A stretch of DNA of 43,967 bases from Hyphomicrobiales bacterium. GTDB lineage: Bacteria; Pseudomonadota; Alphaproteobacteria; Rhizobiales; Xanthobacteraceae. The translations under genes and the position numbers were made by a program. Position 1 is the first letter of the stretch. Every line of letters starts with the position of its first letter. Positions 8,493-16,665 of the stretch are shown one piece after another. Below the pieces are notes generated by a model. It made no database searches. It was not told the DNA's origin and saw nothing but the letters and a program-made list of their open reading frames with translations. Where the stretch lies: NCBI GenBank assembly GCA_016185205.1, contig JACPOA010000014.1, positions 1 to 43,967 of the forward strand, given 5' to 3'.

Positions 8493-8516
8493 ATACCAAT
8501 TCCGCAAAATTGGTAT
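8493..8516. repeat. Inverted repeat between the DUF6455-like gene and the ubiD-like gene
   Basis: ATACCAATT (8493-8501) and AATTGGTAT (8508-8516) form a perfect 9-bp dyad around CCGCAA. It lies 38 nt after one stop and 16 nt before the next ATG. It could be a weak terminator, an operator or a copy of a dispersed palindrome. It has no U-tract, so terminator function is uncertain. Confidence 0.5.
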
Positions 8517-8531
8517 TGATCACGGGCACTT

Positions 8532-10178
8532 ATGACCGACGCGCCACGCAACTATTCCGATCTGCACGAGCATATCGCAGCGCTGGAACAGCGCGGGCTG
8601 CTGCGCCGAATCGATCGTCCGATCGACAAGGACGCCGAAATGCATCCGCTGGTGCGCTGGCAGTTCGTCGGCGGCATCGACCAGGCGGAGCGCAAGGCCT
8701 TCCTGTTCACCAATATTGTCGACGGGCTCGGCCGCAAATACGACATCCCGGTCGTGGTCGGCGCCATCGCCGCCAATCCGGAGATCTACAGCGTCGGCAT
8801 GCGCGCGCCGCTCGCCGACATCCAGGCCAAATGGGATCACGCGATCGCCCATCCGGTCGAGCCGCGGCTGGTCAACGAGGCGGTCTGCCATGAGGTCGTC
8901 ATCGAAGGCGACGCGTTGAAAGGCGAGGGCCACGGCCTCGACCGGCTGCCGATTCCGATTTCGACGCCGGGTTTCGACAGCGCGCCGACTTTGACAGCAA
9001 CCAATGTCATCACGCGCGATCCCGACACCGGCGTGCAGAACATGGGCACTTATCGCGCCGCTCTTAAATCTCCGGATCGCCTGGTGGTGCGCATGGCGAC
9101 GCGCGTCGGCGGCGCCGGCGGTTATCAGCACTATCTCAAATACCAGAAGCGCGGAGAGCCGATGCCTTGCGCCATCGTGCTCGGCTGCCCGCCTTACGTG
9201 GCCTTCATGGGGCCGCAGAAGCTGCCGCTCGGCGTCGACGAGATCACGGTGGCGGGCGGTTTGGCCGGCGGGCCGATCAACATCGTGCGCGCGCGCACGG
9301 TCGATCTCACGATCCCGGCGGAATCCGAGCTGGTGATCGAAGGTCTGATCGACACCGAATATCTCGAGCCGGAGGCCCCGTTCGGCGAGTCGCACGGCCA
9401 TGTCGCGCTCGAGGAGTTCAACATGCCGATGCGGGTGACCGCGATCACGCACCGCAGGAACCCGATCATTCCGTCCTATATCAGCCAGGTGGCGCCCAGC
9501 GAATCAAGCGTGATCAAGCGCGTGGCCTACGAGCCGCTGTTCACCGCGCATCTGCGCAACACGCTCGGCATTCGCGGCGTCAAGAAAGTGTCGTTGCACG
9601 AGCCGCTCACCGGACTGCTGCGCGTCACCGTGATCACGCTGGAGAAGGGCACCTCGCGCACCGAAATCTGGCGCGCGCTCAGCGGCGCCGCCTCGTTCAA
9701 GGGCGACTGCGGCAAGATCTGCATCGCCGTCAACGAGGACATCGACGTCGACAATGCCGACGGACTGTTGTGGGCGATGGCCTATCGCATGAATCCGATC
9801 GAGGACGTGCAGATGCTGCCGCATCGCGGCCAGGGCCATGGCCCCAAACGCGAGCACGACCAGGAAGAAGACTCAACGCTGCTGATGGACGCCACCATGA
9901 AGGGCGACATGCCGCCGCTGGCGCTGCCCAAGCAGGAATACATGGAGCGCGCCAAGGCGATCTGGCAGGAGCTCGATCTCGGGCCCTTAAGGCCGCAGGC
10001 GCCGTGGTTCGGCTATTCGCTCGGCGACTGGTTGCCGCAATGGGACGAGGCGGCCAAGCGCGCGGCGCAAGGCCGCTATCTCGACAACGGCAAGATCAGC
10101 GAGAAGCAGCGCCGCAAGGGCCTCAAGCCGGAGACGAAGTTTCGGCCGGAGAAAGACGGCGGTAACGGCAAGGGCTGA
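8532..10178 (+). CDS. UbiD-family (prenylated-FMN) decarboxylase
   Basis: 548 residues, slightly longer than UbiD of E. coli. UbiD enzymes reversibly decarboxylate aromatic or alpha,beta-unsaturated acids using prenylated FMN made by UbiX. Arg175 in NMGTYR and the pair Glu281/Glu286 in EPEAPFGESHGH match the Arg-Glu-Glu arrangement of the family (Arg173, Glu277, Glu282 in fungal Fdc1). The start ATG has only a weak ribosome site. No UbiX gene is in the window. The protein ends in a lysine/arginine-rich tail. The substrate is not determined: ubiquinone biosynthesis, a phthaloyl-CoA-type decarboxylase or another aromatic acid are all possible, and the nearby benzoate genes make an aromatic substrate attractive but unproven. 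The stop lies 3 nt from the convergent next gene. Confidence 0.86.
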   Translation: MTDAPRNYSDLHEHIAALEQRGLLRRIDRPIDKDAEMHPLVRWQFVGGIDQAERKAFLFTNIVDGLGRKYDIPVVVGAIAANPEIYSVGMRAPLADIQAKWDHAIAHPVEPRLVNEAVCHEVVIEGDALKGEGHGLDRLPIPISTPGFDSAPTLTATNVITRDPDTGVQNMGTYRAALKSPDRLVVRMATRVGGAGGYQHYLKYQKRGEPMPCAIVLGCPPYVAFMGPQKLPLGVDEITVAGGLAGGPINIVRARTVDLTIPAESELVIEGLIDTEYLEPEAPFGESHGHVALEEFNMPMRVTAITHRRNPIIPSYISQVAPSESSVIKRVAYEPLFTAHLRNTLGIRGVKKVSLHEPLTGLLRVTVITLEKGTSRTEIWRALSGAASFKGDCGKICIAVNEDIDVDNADGLLWAMAYRMNPIEDVQMLPHRGQGHGPKREHDQEEDSTLLMDATMKGDMPPLALPKQEYMERAKAIWQELDLGPLRPQAPWFGYSLGDWLPQWDEAAKRAAQGRYLDNGKISEKQRRKGLKPETKFRPEKDGGNGKG

Positions 10179-10181
10179 CGC

Positions 10182-10682
10182 TTAAGGCTCGTACGCTGTC
10201 GCCGCTGCCAGCAGGTGCGGCAGCGCGGCTTCCGGTCGATCCGCCACCTCGTAGAATTCGAGCGCGCCGCGCAGATTGGCGCTGAGCGCGCGATTTTGGT
10301 CGGTGCGCGGCTGTTCGGTGAGATGCTGGCGCGACCATTGCCACAGCATCGCCAGTTCGATTTTCTCCGCCTCCAGTTCGGTAGCCTTGACCTGCGCGCG
10401 CAGCCCTTCGGCACTCATTGGCTTGAGCGCCCGCCGGACTTGGCGGAGCGGGCGCACGATGTCGTCCTGCCAGCGGACGACCTCCGCATTCGCCGCCGCG
10501 ATGTCGGTGACCTCAAGTCTCACGCCCTCGACCGCGCCAATGAAGGCGGCAAACAACAGGATATTAACGTCGAGGCCCAAACGCTCTTGCAGGTCAAGAC
10601 ATTCATCGGCCACCCCGTCGCTGCCGTAAACGGCGAGCGAGAAGGTCCACAGCGGCGTGTCGAGCGGTTGCGATAAGGTCAC
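10182..10682 (-). CDS. TIGR02444 family protein (DUF2390)
   Basis: 166 residues from a GTG start. The N-terminal region WTFSLAVYGSDGVADECLDLQ followed by LGLDVNILLFAAF matches the conserved opening of the TIGR02444 family, a proteobacterial group of unknown function. It is mostly helical, soluble and has no obvious catalytic motif. It converges with the ubiD-like gene with only 3 nt between the two stop codons. Function unknown. Confidence 0.78.
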   Translation of the reverse strand: MTLSQPLDTPLWTFSLAVYGSDGVADECLDLQERLGLDVNILLFAAFIGAVEGVRLEVTDIAAANAEVVRWQDDIVRPLRQVRRALKPMSAEGLRAQVKATELEAEKIELAMLWQWSRQHLTEQPRTDQNRALSANLRGALEFYEVADRPEAALPHLLAAATAYEP

Positions 10683-10747
10683 GCGTCAGGTCAATCCATT
10701 AAGCGCGCATGCGGGTGCACGCCGAAATATGCTAAGGGTGCCTGGCA

Positions 10748-11485
10748 ATGGCTTCAACCATCAATAGCACCGTTGCCGTCGCGATCGTTTGCAAGGCTCC
10801 GATCGCCGGGCAATCGAAGACCCGCCTATCGCCGCCGCTGCGGCCGGACGAGTGCGCGGCGCTGTCGGCCTGCTTCATCCGCGATCTATCGAACACCGTC
10901 CAGAGCTTGGCCGATGACGGCGATGTTGCCGGCTACGCGGTCTATACGCCGCGTGGATCGGAAGACGCGCTGCGGCAATGGCTGCCCGATGGCTTCAGGC
11001 TGATATTGCAGGGTGAGGGCGATCTCGGTGCCCGCCTGGTCAAGGGTAGCGCCGATCTGCTTGGCGTTGGCCATGCCGGCGTTATCCTGGTCAATTCCGA
11101 CGCGCCGACCTTGCCGAAGGCGATCCTGCGCGCGGCCGTGGACGCGGTCCGTGGCGGCGACAATGTGGTATTGAGCCCCGCGCTCGACGGCGGCTACACG
11201 CTGATCGGCTTGTCACGACTGCATGCCGGGCTGTTCTCGAACATACCCTGGAGCACCGACAAGGTTTATCGCTTGACGCTGGAGCGTGCGCGCGAGCTTG
11301 GTTTGCCGGTGGTGAATGTTCCCGGCTGGTACGATGTCGACGATGCAGCCTCGCTGCAGATGCTCACAGACGAATTGTCCGGACGGCGCCCGGCTTTTGC
11401 CGATCCGAATCTCGTCGGCGCCGACGCCCCGGCCAGCCGTCAATTCCTGCGTGATCGGCGGATTGCGCCCGCCATGCAGCGCTAA
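10748..11485 (+). CDS. TIGR04282/DUF2064 glycosyltransferase-like nucleotidyltransferase
   Basis: 245 residues. The protein starts with a beta strand and AIVCKAPIAGQSKTRLSPPL, the nucleotide-binding loop of the DUF2064 group (CofC/MobA-like GT-A fold). It continues with GHAGVILVNSDAPTLP (the metal-binding SDxP element) and SPALDGGYTLIGL, both typical of TIGR04282 proteins. Some family members are annotated in arsenosugar biosynthesis, but no arsenic genes are visible here, so the substrate is unassigned. It is divergent from the TIGR02444 gene, convergent with the NarR-like regulator, and seems unrelated to its neighbours. Confidence 0.8.
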   Translation: MASTINSTVAVAIVCKAPIAGQSKTRLSPPLRPDECAALSACFIRDLSNTVQSLADDGDVAGYAVYTPRGSEDALRQWLPDGFRLILQGEGDLGARLVKGSADLLGVGHAGVILVNSDAPTLPKAILRAAVDAVRGGDNVVLSPALDGGYTLIGLSRLHAGLFSNIPWSTDKVYRLTLERARELGLPVVNVPGWYDVDDAASLQMLTDELSGRRPAFADPNLVGADAPASRQFLRDRRIAPAMQR

Positions 11486-11506
11486 ACCGCGAATATCAGC
11501 GCCGCC

Positions 11507-12196
11507 CTAGCCATCGATCAGTGAGTTAGGCTTGGCAAAACGTTCCAGCGCCGTTGAATCCTCAATGATGATATCGCGCCCGGAACTCCGCACCCCGTAT
11601 TTCGCCAGCAGCGCCAGATTGCGCGACAGATTCTCCGGCGTCATCCCCAGGCTCGATGCCAGGGTGCGCTTTTCGAACGCCAGTTCGATGTTGCGCTGAT
11701 GGCCCTGCTGGGCATCGGCGCTCAGAATCCAGTTCGCCAGCCGCTCCGCGCTGGTGCGCAATTTCTCGTTCTTGAGCGAGCGCACGACGCTGCGGTAGCG
11801 CTCGGCGAGCTCATTGACGATCGCGCGCGCGAAGGCGTGATCGCGGTCGAACACGTCGCGCACGGTCTGCGCCGGGATCATGAGAATTTGCGACGGTGTC
11901 AGCGTGCGGGCCGATTTGAGATAGACCTCGTCGCGAATCACCGCGGCCAGGATGAAGGTCGACACCGGCCGCACGATATCGAGCGTGGTTTCATGGTGAT
12001 CGTGGACGCCGTACAGCTCGACCGATCCCTCAACGACGATATGCAGGAAGTCCGGCATGCCGCCTTCATTGATCAGCGTCACATGCTGTGGAAAACGCTG
12101 CAGGAACGCCGCGCTCACCAGTTCATCGAAGTTCGCTTCGGCCATGTCGCGAAACAGCGGCAGGGCGCGGATGACTTTCCAATCGGATTGACGCAC
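11507..12196 (-). CDS. narR: Crp/Fnr-family regulator, NarR/Dnr-like, of the nar cluster
   Basis: 229 residues. The start is GTG 12196, backed by GGAGG 7 nt upstream. An N-terminal cyclic-nucleotide-binding-type beta barrel (about 15-120) is followed by a long dimerisation helix and a C-terminal winged HTH with RTLASSLGMTPENLSRNLALL; the E--SR residues are those that read TTGA half sites in FNR relatives. It lacks the N-terminal cysteine cluster of FNR, so it should not be a direct 4Fe-4S oxygen sensor. Paracoccus NarR, also cysteine-free and encoded next to narK, activates narKGHJI in response to nitrate or nitrite. The divergent position before narK suggests the same job. NnrR/Dnr-type NO sensing is the alternative. 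Confidence 0.82.
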   Translation of the reverse strand: MRQSDWKVIRALPLFRDMAEANFDELVSAAFLQRFPQHVTLINEGGMPDFLHIVVEGSVELYGVHDHHETTLDIVRPVSTFILAAVIRDEVYLKSARTLTPSQILMIPAQTVRDVFDRDHAFARAIVNELAERYRSVVRSLKNEKLRTSAERLANWILSADAQQGHQRNIELAFEKRTLASSLGMTPENLSRNLALLAKYGVRSSGRDIIIEDSTALERFAKPNSLIDG

Positions 12197-12266
12197 GGTT
12201 TCGCCTCCATATGCAGGCTATTCACGACCCATGGGCGCACTTTAGGCCGGCGAAACCCAAGCCGAC

Positions 12267-12280
12267 TTGATAAATATCAA
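12267..12280. promoter_or_regulatory. Perfect FNR/NarR-type box in the narR-narK intergenic region (narR side)
   Basis: TTGATAAATATCAA is a perfect TTGAT-N4-ATCAA palindrome. Its centre is 77 nt before the GTG of the NarR-like gene; a class II start about 41 nt away would fall near 12232, leaving a leader of about 36 nt. It could also contribute to narK expression from farther upstream. Confidence 0.75.
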
Positions 12281-12356
12281 AATGAAGATGCTCATAAGTC
12301 AATCCATGTATCCACATAAGTAAAGTCAGATTGTCGCAGAGAAATAGTCAGTAGTA

Positions 12357-12370
12357 TTGATCAAACTCAA
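12357..12370. promoter_or_regulatory. Second FNR/NarR-type box, narK side
   Basis: TTGATCAAACTCAA fits TTGA-N6-TCAA. Its centre is about 80 nt before ATG 12443; a class II start would fall near 12405. That lies downstream of the possible TTG start at 12395 and so argues for the later start of narK. The region 12197-12442 holds this pair of sites and no gene. Confidence 0.72.
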
Positions 12371-12442
12371 AGCATTGGTCTCGAATTCCCGCTTTTGTCG
12401 ACGTTGACGGTTTTCAGCGGGTCACAGGAGCGGGCTTTGCCC

Positions 12443-15169
12443 ATGCCAAATACCTCTGCCATCAGTGTCGCCGGCCAAAGCGGGGTGCAGGTCTTCGAGA
12501 CCCGCAAGCAATATTCCGTTCTGACCATGAATACGTTGGCCTTTACGGTCAACTTCGCCATCTGGACAATGTTTTCCGTCATCGGCATCCGGATCAAAAG
12601 CGAGCTGGGTCTTAACGAGACTGAATTTGGCTTGCTGGTCGCGACGCCGATCCTGACGGGATCGCTGATCCGTCTGCCGCTCGGGATTCTGACCGATCGC
12701 TACGGCGGCCGCGTTGTGTTTCTCATCCAGATGATCCTGGTGGCGATCCCGACTTACGGCTTGGCATTCGCGACTGAGTATTGGCAATACCTCTTCATCG
12801 GTCTTTTCGTCGGTCTGGCCGGCGGCTCGTTCGCGGTCGGTATCGCCTACACCTCCGCCTGGTTCCCGAAAGAAAAGCAGGGCACCGCGATGGGCATCTT
12901 CGGCGCCGGCAACGCCGGCGCCGCGGTCACGAACCTGGCGGCGCCGCTGATCATCGTCGCCTTCGGCTGGCGCGCGGTGCCGCAAATCTATTCGGTCACC
13001 ATGTTGGCGATGGCGGTGCTGTTCTGGTTCTGCACCTATCCCGATCCGAAGCTTGAAGAGCGTCGCAAGAAGGGCAAGTTTCCCTCGCTGATCGAACAGC
13101 TCGCGCCACTGGCGGAAATGCGGGTCTGGCGGTTCTGCCTGGCCTACTATTTCGTGTTCGGCGGGTTCGTCGCGCTCGCGCTCTGGCTGCCGAAATATTA
13201 CGTAACGGAATACGGCCTGACGCTTCAGTCCGCAGCCTTCATCACGATGTTCTTCACGCTGCCGTCCGGTCTCATTCGCGCGCTCGGCGGATGGATCTCC
13301 GATAAGTTCGGCGGCAGCACCACGACCTGGTGGGTGTTCTGGGTCTGCATCGTTTGCCTGTTTTTCCTCGCTTATCCGCCGACCACGCTGGTGGTCCACG
13401 GCGTCAAAGGCAATGTCACCTTCGACATGGGGATCGGCGTCGTCTTTTTCACGATCCTCATCTTCGTTGTTGGCATTGCGCAAGGCATCGGCAAGGCCAG
13501 CGTTTACCGCGAACTGGCCGACTTCTACCCGGCGAACATGGGCTCCGTGGGCGGTTTGGTCGGCGTGATCGGCGGCCTCGGCGGCTTCACGCTGCCGATC
13601 GTTTTCGGCATCGCCGTTGACGCCACCAACGTGCGCAGCAGCGCGTTTATGCTGATGTATGCCGTTGTCGCCGGCGTGATGGTGTGGACTTGGCTGGCGG
13701 AGAAGGGCGAACGCGCAGCGGTGCTGGAGCGCGAACCAGGGCTGCGTGACCAGATGGTCAAGGAACACCTGGTCGGCGTGCACGCCGCTCGTCGCTGGCT
13801 CACCGACTGGCGTCCGGACGACGCGAAGTTCTGGCAACAGCAGGGCCGGGGTATTGCTTTGCGCAACCTGATCCTCTCCATGCCGCCGCTGTTCCTATCT
13901 TTCGCGGTATGGATGGTCTGGAGCGTGGTGGTGGTCGAACTGCCCCGCATCGGCTTCCAGTTCACCACCAGCCAACTGTTCTGGCTGGCGGCCGCGCCGG
14001 GCATTTCGGGCGGCGCGCTGCGGCTGGCCTATGCCTTCGTCGTGCCGATCTTCGGCGGCCGGAACTGGACGGTGTTCAGCACCGCCTCGCTGCTGCTGCC
14101 AACGCTTTGGATGGCCCTGGCAATCCAGAACCCGGCGACGAGTTACGCGGTGTTCGTTGCCATCGCGCTGTTGTGCGGATTGGGCGGCGGCAATTTCTCC
14201 TCCAGCATGGCCAATATCAGCTTTTTCTTCCCGAAGAAGGTGCAAGGTACGGCGCTTGGCTGGAATGCCGGTCTTGGCAATCTCGGCGTCGGCGTGATGC
14301 AGGCTGTGGTGCCCTTGACCATCTATGGCGGCGCGCTCGCCTTCATGGGCGGCTCCTCGCAGAACTATACTGACGGTGCTGTCGTCACCAAAGTCTGGCT
14401 GCAGAACGCCGCCTATATCTGGGTGCCGTTCATCCTGCTGGCGACCGTCGCGGCCGCCTGGGGCCAGAACAATATCCGCGGCGTCCAGGCGACCTTCCGC
14501 GACCAATTGGGCATCTTCCAGCGCAAGCACGCCTGGATCCTGGCGTGGCTCTACACCGGCACGTTCGGTTCGTTCATCGGATTTGCCGCGGCGTTCCCGC
14601 AATTGCTGTCGACCTATTTCCCGACATCCGAAGCCAAGCATTGGGCCTTCGTCGGCCCGCTGCTGGGCGCGCTGGTCCGCCCGCTCGGCGGCTGGTTGTC
14701 CGATCGACTCGGCGGCGGCAAGGTCACCTTCTGGAACTTCGCCGTCATGCTGGTGGCCGCGATCGCGATCCTGGTATTCCTGCCGTCCGCTTCGGGCAGC
14801 TCTTCGCCATCCTGGTTCTTCGCGAGCTTCGTCTTGCTGTTCGTCACGACCGGCATCGGCAACGGCTCGGTGTTCCATGTCGTCCCCAATGTCTTCCTCA
14901 AGCTGCACACACGCGTGGCCGGGAAGAGCAAGGCGGCACAGGGTCGTGCGGTCGCCGAAGGCGAAATCGAAGCGTCGGTTGCGCTTGGATTTACCGCGGC
15001 GATTGCCGCGCTCGGGTTGTTCTTTATCCCGGCGGTGATCGGCATCTCCATCAATGCGACCGGCACGCCCGGAACGGCTCTGGCCGTGTTCGTCGTGTTC
15101 TACCTGACGTGTCTGTTGGCGACATGGTGGTGGTACCGGCGCAAAGACGCGGAAGTTCGCTGCGACTGA
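12443..15169 (+). CDS. narK: NarK1-NarK2 fusion nitrate/nitrite transporter
   Basis: 908 residues from ATG 12443. TTG 12437 is 6 nt from GGAG and is an alternative; TTG 12395 lies upstream of the likely transcript start. Two complete MFS units of about 12 membrane segments each are joined by a charged linker near residue 440-460. The first carries the NarK1-type signature GLAGGSFAVGIAYTSAWFP and GAGNAGAAVTN, the second the NarK2-type GLGGGNFSSSMANISFFFP and NAGLGNLGVG. In Paracoccus the equivalent fused NarK combines a proton-coupled nitrate importer and a nitrate/nitrite antiporter, feeding the cytoplasmic NarG site. It is the first gene of the nar operon and sits behind two TTGA-N6-TCAA sites. 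Confidence 0.92.
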   Translation: MPNTSAISVAGQSGVQVFETRKQYSVLTMNTLAFTVNFAIWTMFSVIGIRIKSELGLNETEFGLLVATPILTGSLIRLPLGILTDRYGGRVVFLIQMILVAIPTYGLAFATEYWQYLFIGLFVGLAGGSFAVGIAYTSAWFPKEKQGTAMGIFGAGNAGAAVTNLAAPLIIVAFGWRAVPQIYSVTMLAMAVLFWFCTYPDPKLEERRKKGKFPSLIEQLAPLAEMRVWRFCLAYYFVFGGFVALALWLPKYYVTEYGLTLQSAAFITMFFTLPSGLIRALGGWISDKFGGSTTTWWVFWVCIVCLFFLAYPPTTLVVHGVKGNVTFDMGIGVVFFTILIFVVGIAQGIGKASVYRELADFYPANMGSVGGLVGVIGGLGGFTLPIVFGIAVDATNVRSSAFMLMYAVVAGVMVWTWLAEKGERAAVLEREPGLRDQMVKEHLVGVHAARRWLTDWRPDDAKFWQQQGRGIALRNLILSMPPLFLSFAVWMVWSVVVVELPRIGFQFTTSQLFWLAAAPGISGGALRLAYAFVVPIFGGRNWTVFSTASLLLPTLWMALAIQNPATSYAVFVAIALLCGLGGGNFSSSMANISFFFPKKVQGTALGWNAGLGNLGVGVMQAVVPLTIYGGALAFMGGSSQNYTDGAVVTKVWLQNAAYIWVPFILLATVAAAWGQNNIRGVQATFRDQLGIFQRKHAWILAWLYTGTFGSFIGFAAAFPQLLSTYFPTSEAKHWAFVGPLLGALVRPLGGWLSDRLGGGKVTFWNFAVMLVAAIAILVFLPSASGSSSPSWFFASFVLLFVTTGIGNGSVFHVVPNVFLKLHTRVAGKSKAAQGRAVAEGEIEASVALGFTAAIAALGLFFIPAVIGISINATGTPGTALAVFVVFYLTCLLATWWWYRRKDAEVRCD

Positions 15170-15233
15170 ATCAATAGCCAGCCGACCGGCAACGTACGCA
15201 AAACATTGGCGCATGAAGATCGAGGGGAGTGAT

Positions 15234-16640
15234 ATGGCTGCAATAACCACCTGGAACATCGAAGACGGCAAATTCTGGCAGGCGACCGGCAAGCGCGTCG
15301 CCAGCCGCAACCTCTGGATCTCGATACCGGCACTGTTGCTGGCCTTCGCGGTGTGGATGGTGTGGTCGGTGGTTGTTGCCAAGTTGCCGGCGGTCGGCTT
15401 CAAGTTCACCACCGATCAGCTGTTCTGGCTGGCGGCGATTCCCGGCCTGTCGGGCGCCACGCTGCGCATCTTCTACTCGTTCATGCCGCCGATCTTTGGC
15501 GGGCGGATATGGACGACGTTGTCGACCGCTTCGCTGTTGATTCCGGCGATCGGCATCGGGTTCGCGGTGCAGAATCCGAGCACGCCGTACATCCTGTTCG
15601 CGACACTCGCGCTGCTGTGCGGTTTCGGCGGCGGAAACTTCGCCTCCTCGATGGCGAATATCAGCTTCTTCTTCCCGAAGGCGGAGAAGGGCAATGCGCT
15701 CGCGCTCAATGCCGGCCTCGGCAATCTCGGCGTCAGCGTGGTGCAGTTCGTCATCCCGCTGGTGATCACGGCCGGCGTGTTCGGCTGGCTCGGCGGCGAT
15801 CCGCAGACTGCGACCGAGGGCGGCAAGACCAGCCAGCTTTGGCTGCAGAATGCCGGTTTCGTCTGGGTGCCGTTCATCGTCATCTCCACCATCGCGGCCT
15901 GGTTCGGCATGAGCGACATCGCGGCGATGAAGGCCTCGTTCGCCGATCAGGCGGTGATCTTCAAGCGCAAGCACAACTGGCTGATGTGCTGGCTCTATAC
16001 CGGAACCTTCGGCTCCTTCATCGGCTATTCGGCGGGATTCCCGCTGCTGGCCAAGACTCAGTTCCCGCAGGTCGACTCGCTCAAGTTCATCTTCCTCGGG
16101 CCGCTGGTCGGGGCGCTGTCGCGCTCGGCCACCGGCTGGTTGTCCGACAAATACGGCGGCGGCCGCGTCACCTTCTGGGTGTTCGCGCTGATGATCGCCG
16201 CGGTCGGGGGTGTGCTCTACTTCCTCGGCATCAAGGATCAGCCGGGCGCGTTCTGGGGTTTCTTCGCCATGTTCATGATCCTGTTCTTTGCAACCGGCGT
16301 GGGCAACGCGTCCACCTTCCAGATGATCCCGGCGATCATGCGACAGGAAATCTCGCGTCTCAACCCGAGCATGAATCCAGCCGAAAAAATTCGGCAGGCG
16401 GACATGGAATCGGCGGCGATCATCGGTTTCACCTCGGCGATCGCGGCCTATGGCGCCTTCTTCATCCCGAAGAGCTACGGCACTTCGATCGCGCTGACCG
16501 GCGGACCGGAGATGGCGCTGTGGTGGTTTATGGGGTTTTACGTAACCTGCTTGGCCATCACCTGGGTCTTCTACACCCGACGCGGCGGTCTCCTGCACGA
16601 TGTCGAGCGGGGCAAATCGCAGTCGTCTGCTGCTCCGTAA
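15234..16640 (+). CDS. narK2: Stand-alone NarK2-type nitrate/nitrite antiporter
   Basis: 468 residues from ATG 15234, which has GGGGAG 4 nt upstream; ATG 15213 is an in-frame alternative. About 12 membrane segments and the NarK2 signatures GFGGGNFASSMANISFFFP and NAGLGNLGVSVVQ are visible. It is clearly paralogous to the second half of the preceding fused transporter, sharing FAVWMVWSVVV and LFWLAA in the same places. The family exchanges external nitrate for internal nitrite. It lies 64 nt after the fused narK and 25 nt before narG, on the same operon. Why a second antiporter is kept is not clear from the sequence. Confidence 0.9.
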   Translation: MAAITTWNIEDGKFWQATGKRVASRNLWISIPALLLAFAVWMVWSVVVAKLPAVGFKFTTDQLFWLAAIPGLSGATLRIFYSFMPPIFGGRIWTTLSTASLLIPAIGIGFAVQNPSTPYILFATLALLCGFGGGNFASSMANISFFFPKAEKGNALALNAGLGNLGVSVVQFVIPLVITAGVFGWLGGDPQTATEGGKTSQLWLQNAGFVWVPFIVISTIAAWFGMSDIAAMKASFADQAVIFKRKHNWLMCWLYTGTFGSFIGYSAGFPLLAKTQFPQVDSLKFIFLGPLVGALSRSATGWLSDKYGGGRVTFWVFALMIAAVGGVLYFLGIKDQPGAFWGFFAMFMILFFATGVGNASTFQMIPAIMRQEISRLNPSMNPAEKIRQADMESAAIIGFTSAIAAYGAFFIPKSYGTSIALTGGPEMALWWFMGFYVTCLAITWVFYTRRGGLLHDVERGKSQSSAAP

Positions 16641-16665
16641 TTGGTCGAAATAGAGGACTTAAGCG

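Noticed and set aside
12395-12442. Use of the TTG at 12395 as the narK start
   Set aside because: It lies upstream of the transcript start expected from the FNR-type box at 12357 and has no ribosome site; ATG 12443 (or TTG 12437) is preferred.
12422-16598. Long minus-strand frames opposite the nitrate transporters
   Set aside because: The plus-strand frames have MFS signatures; the antisense products are charged, Glu/His/Arg-rich and featureless.
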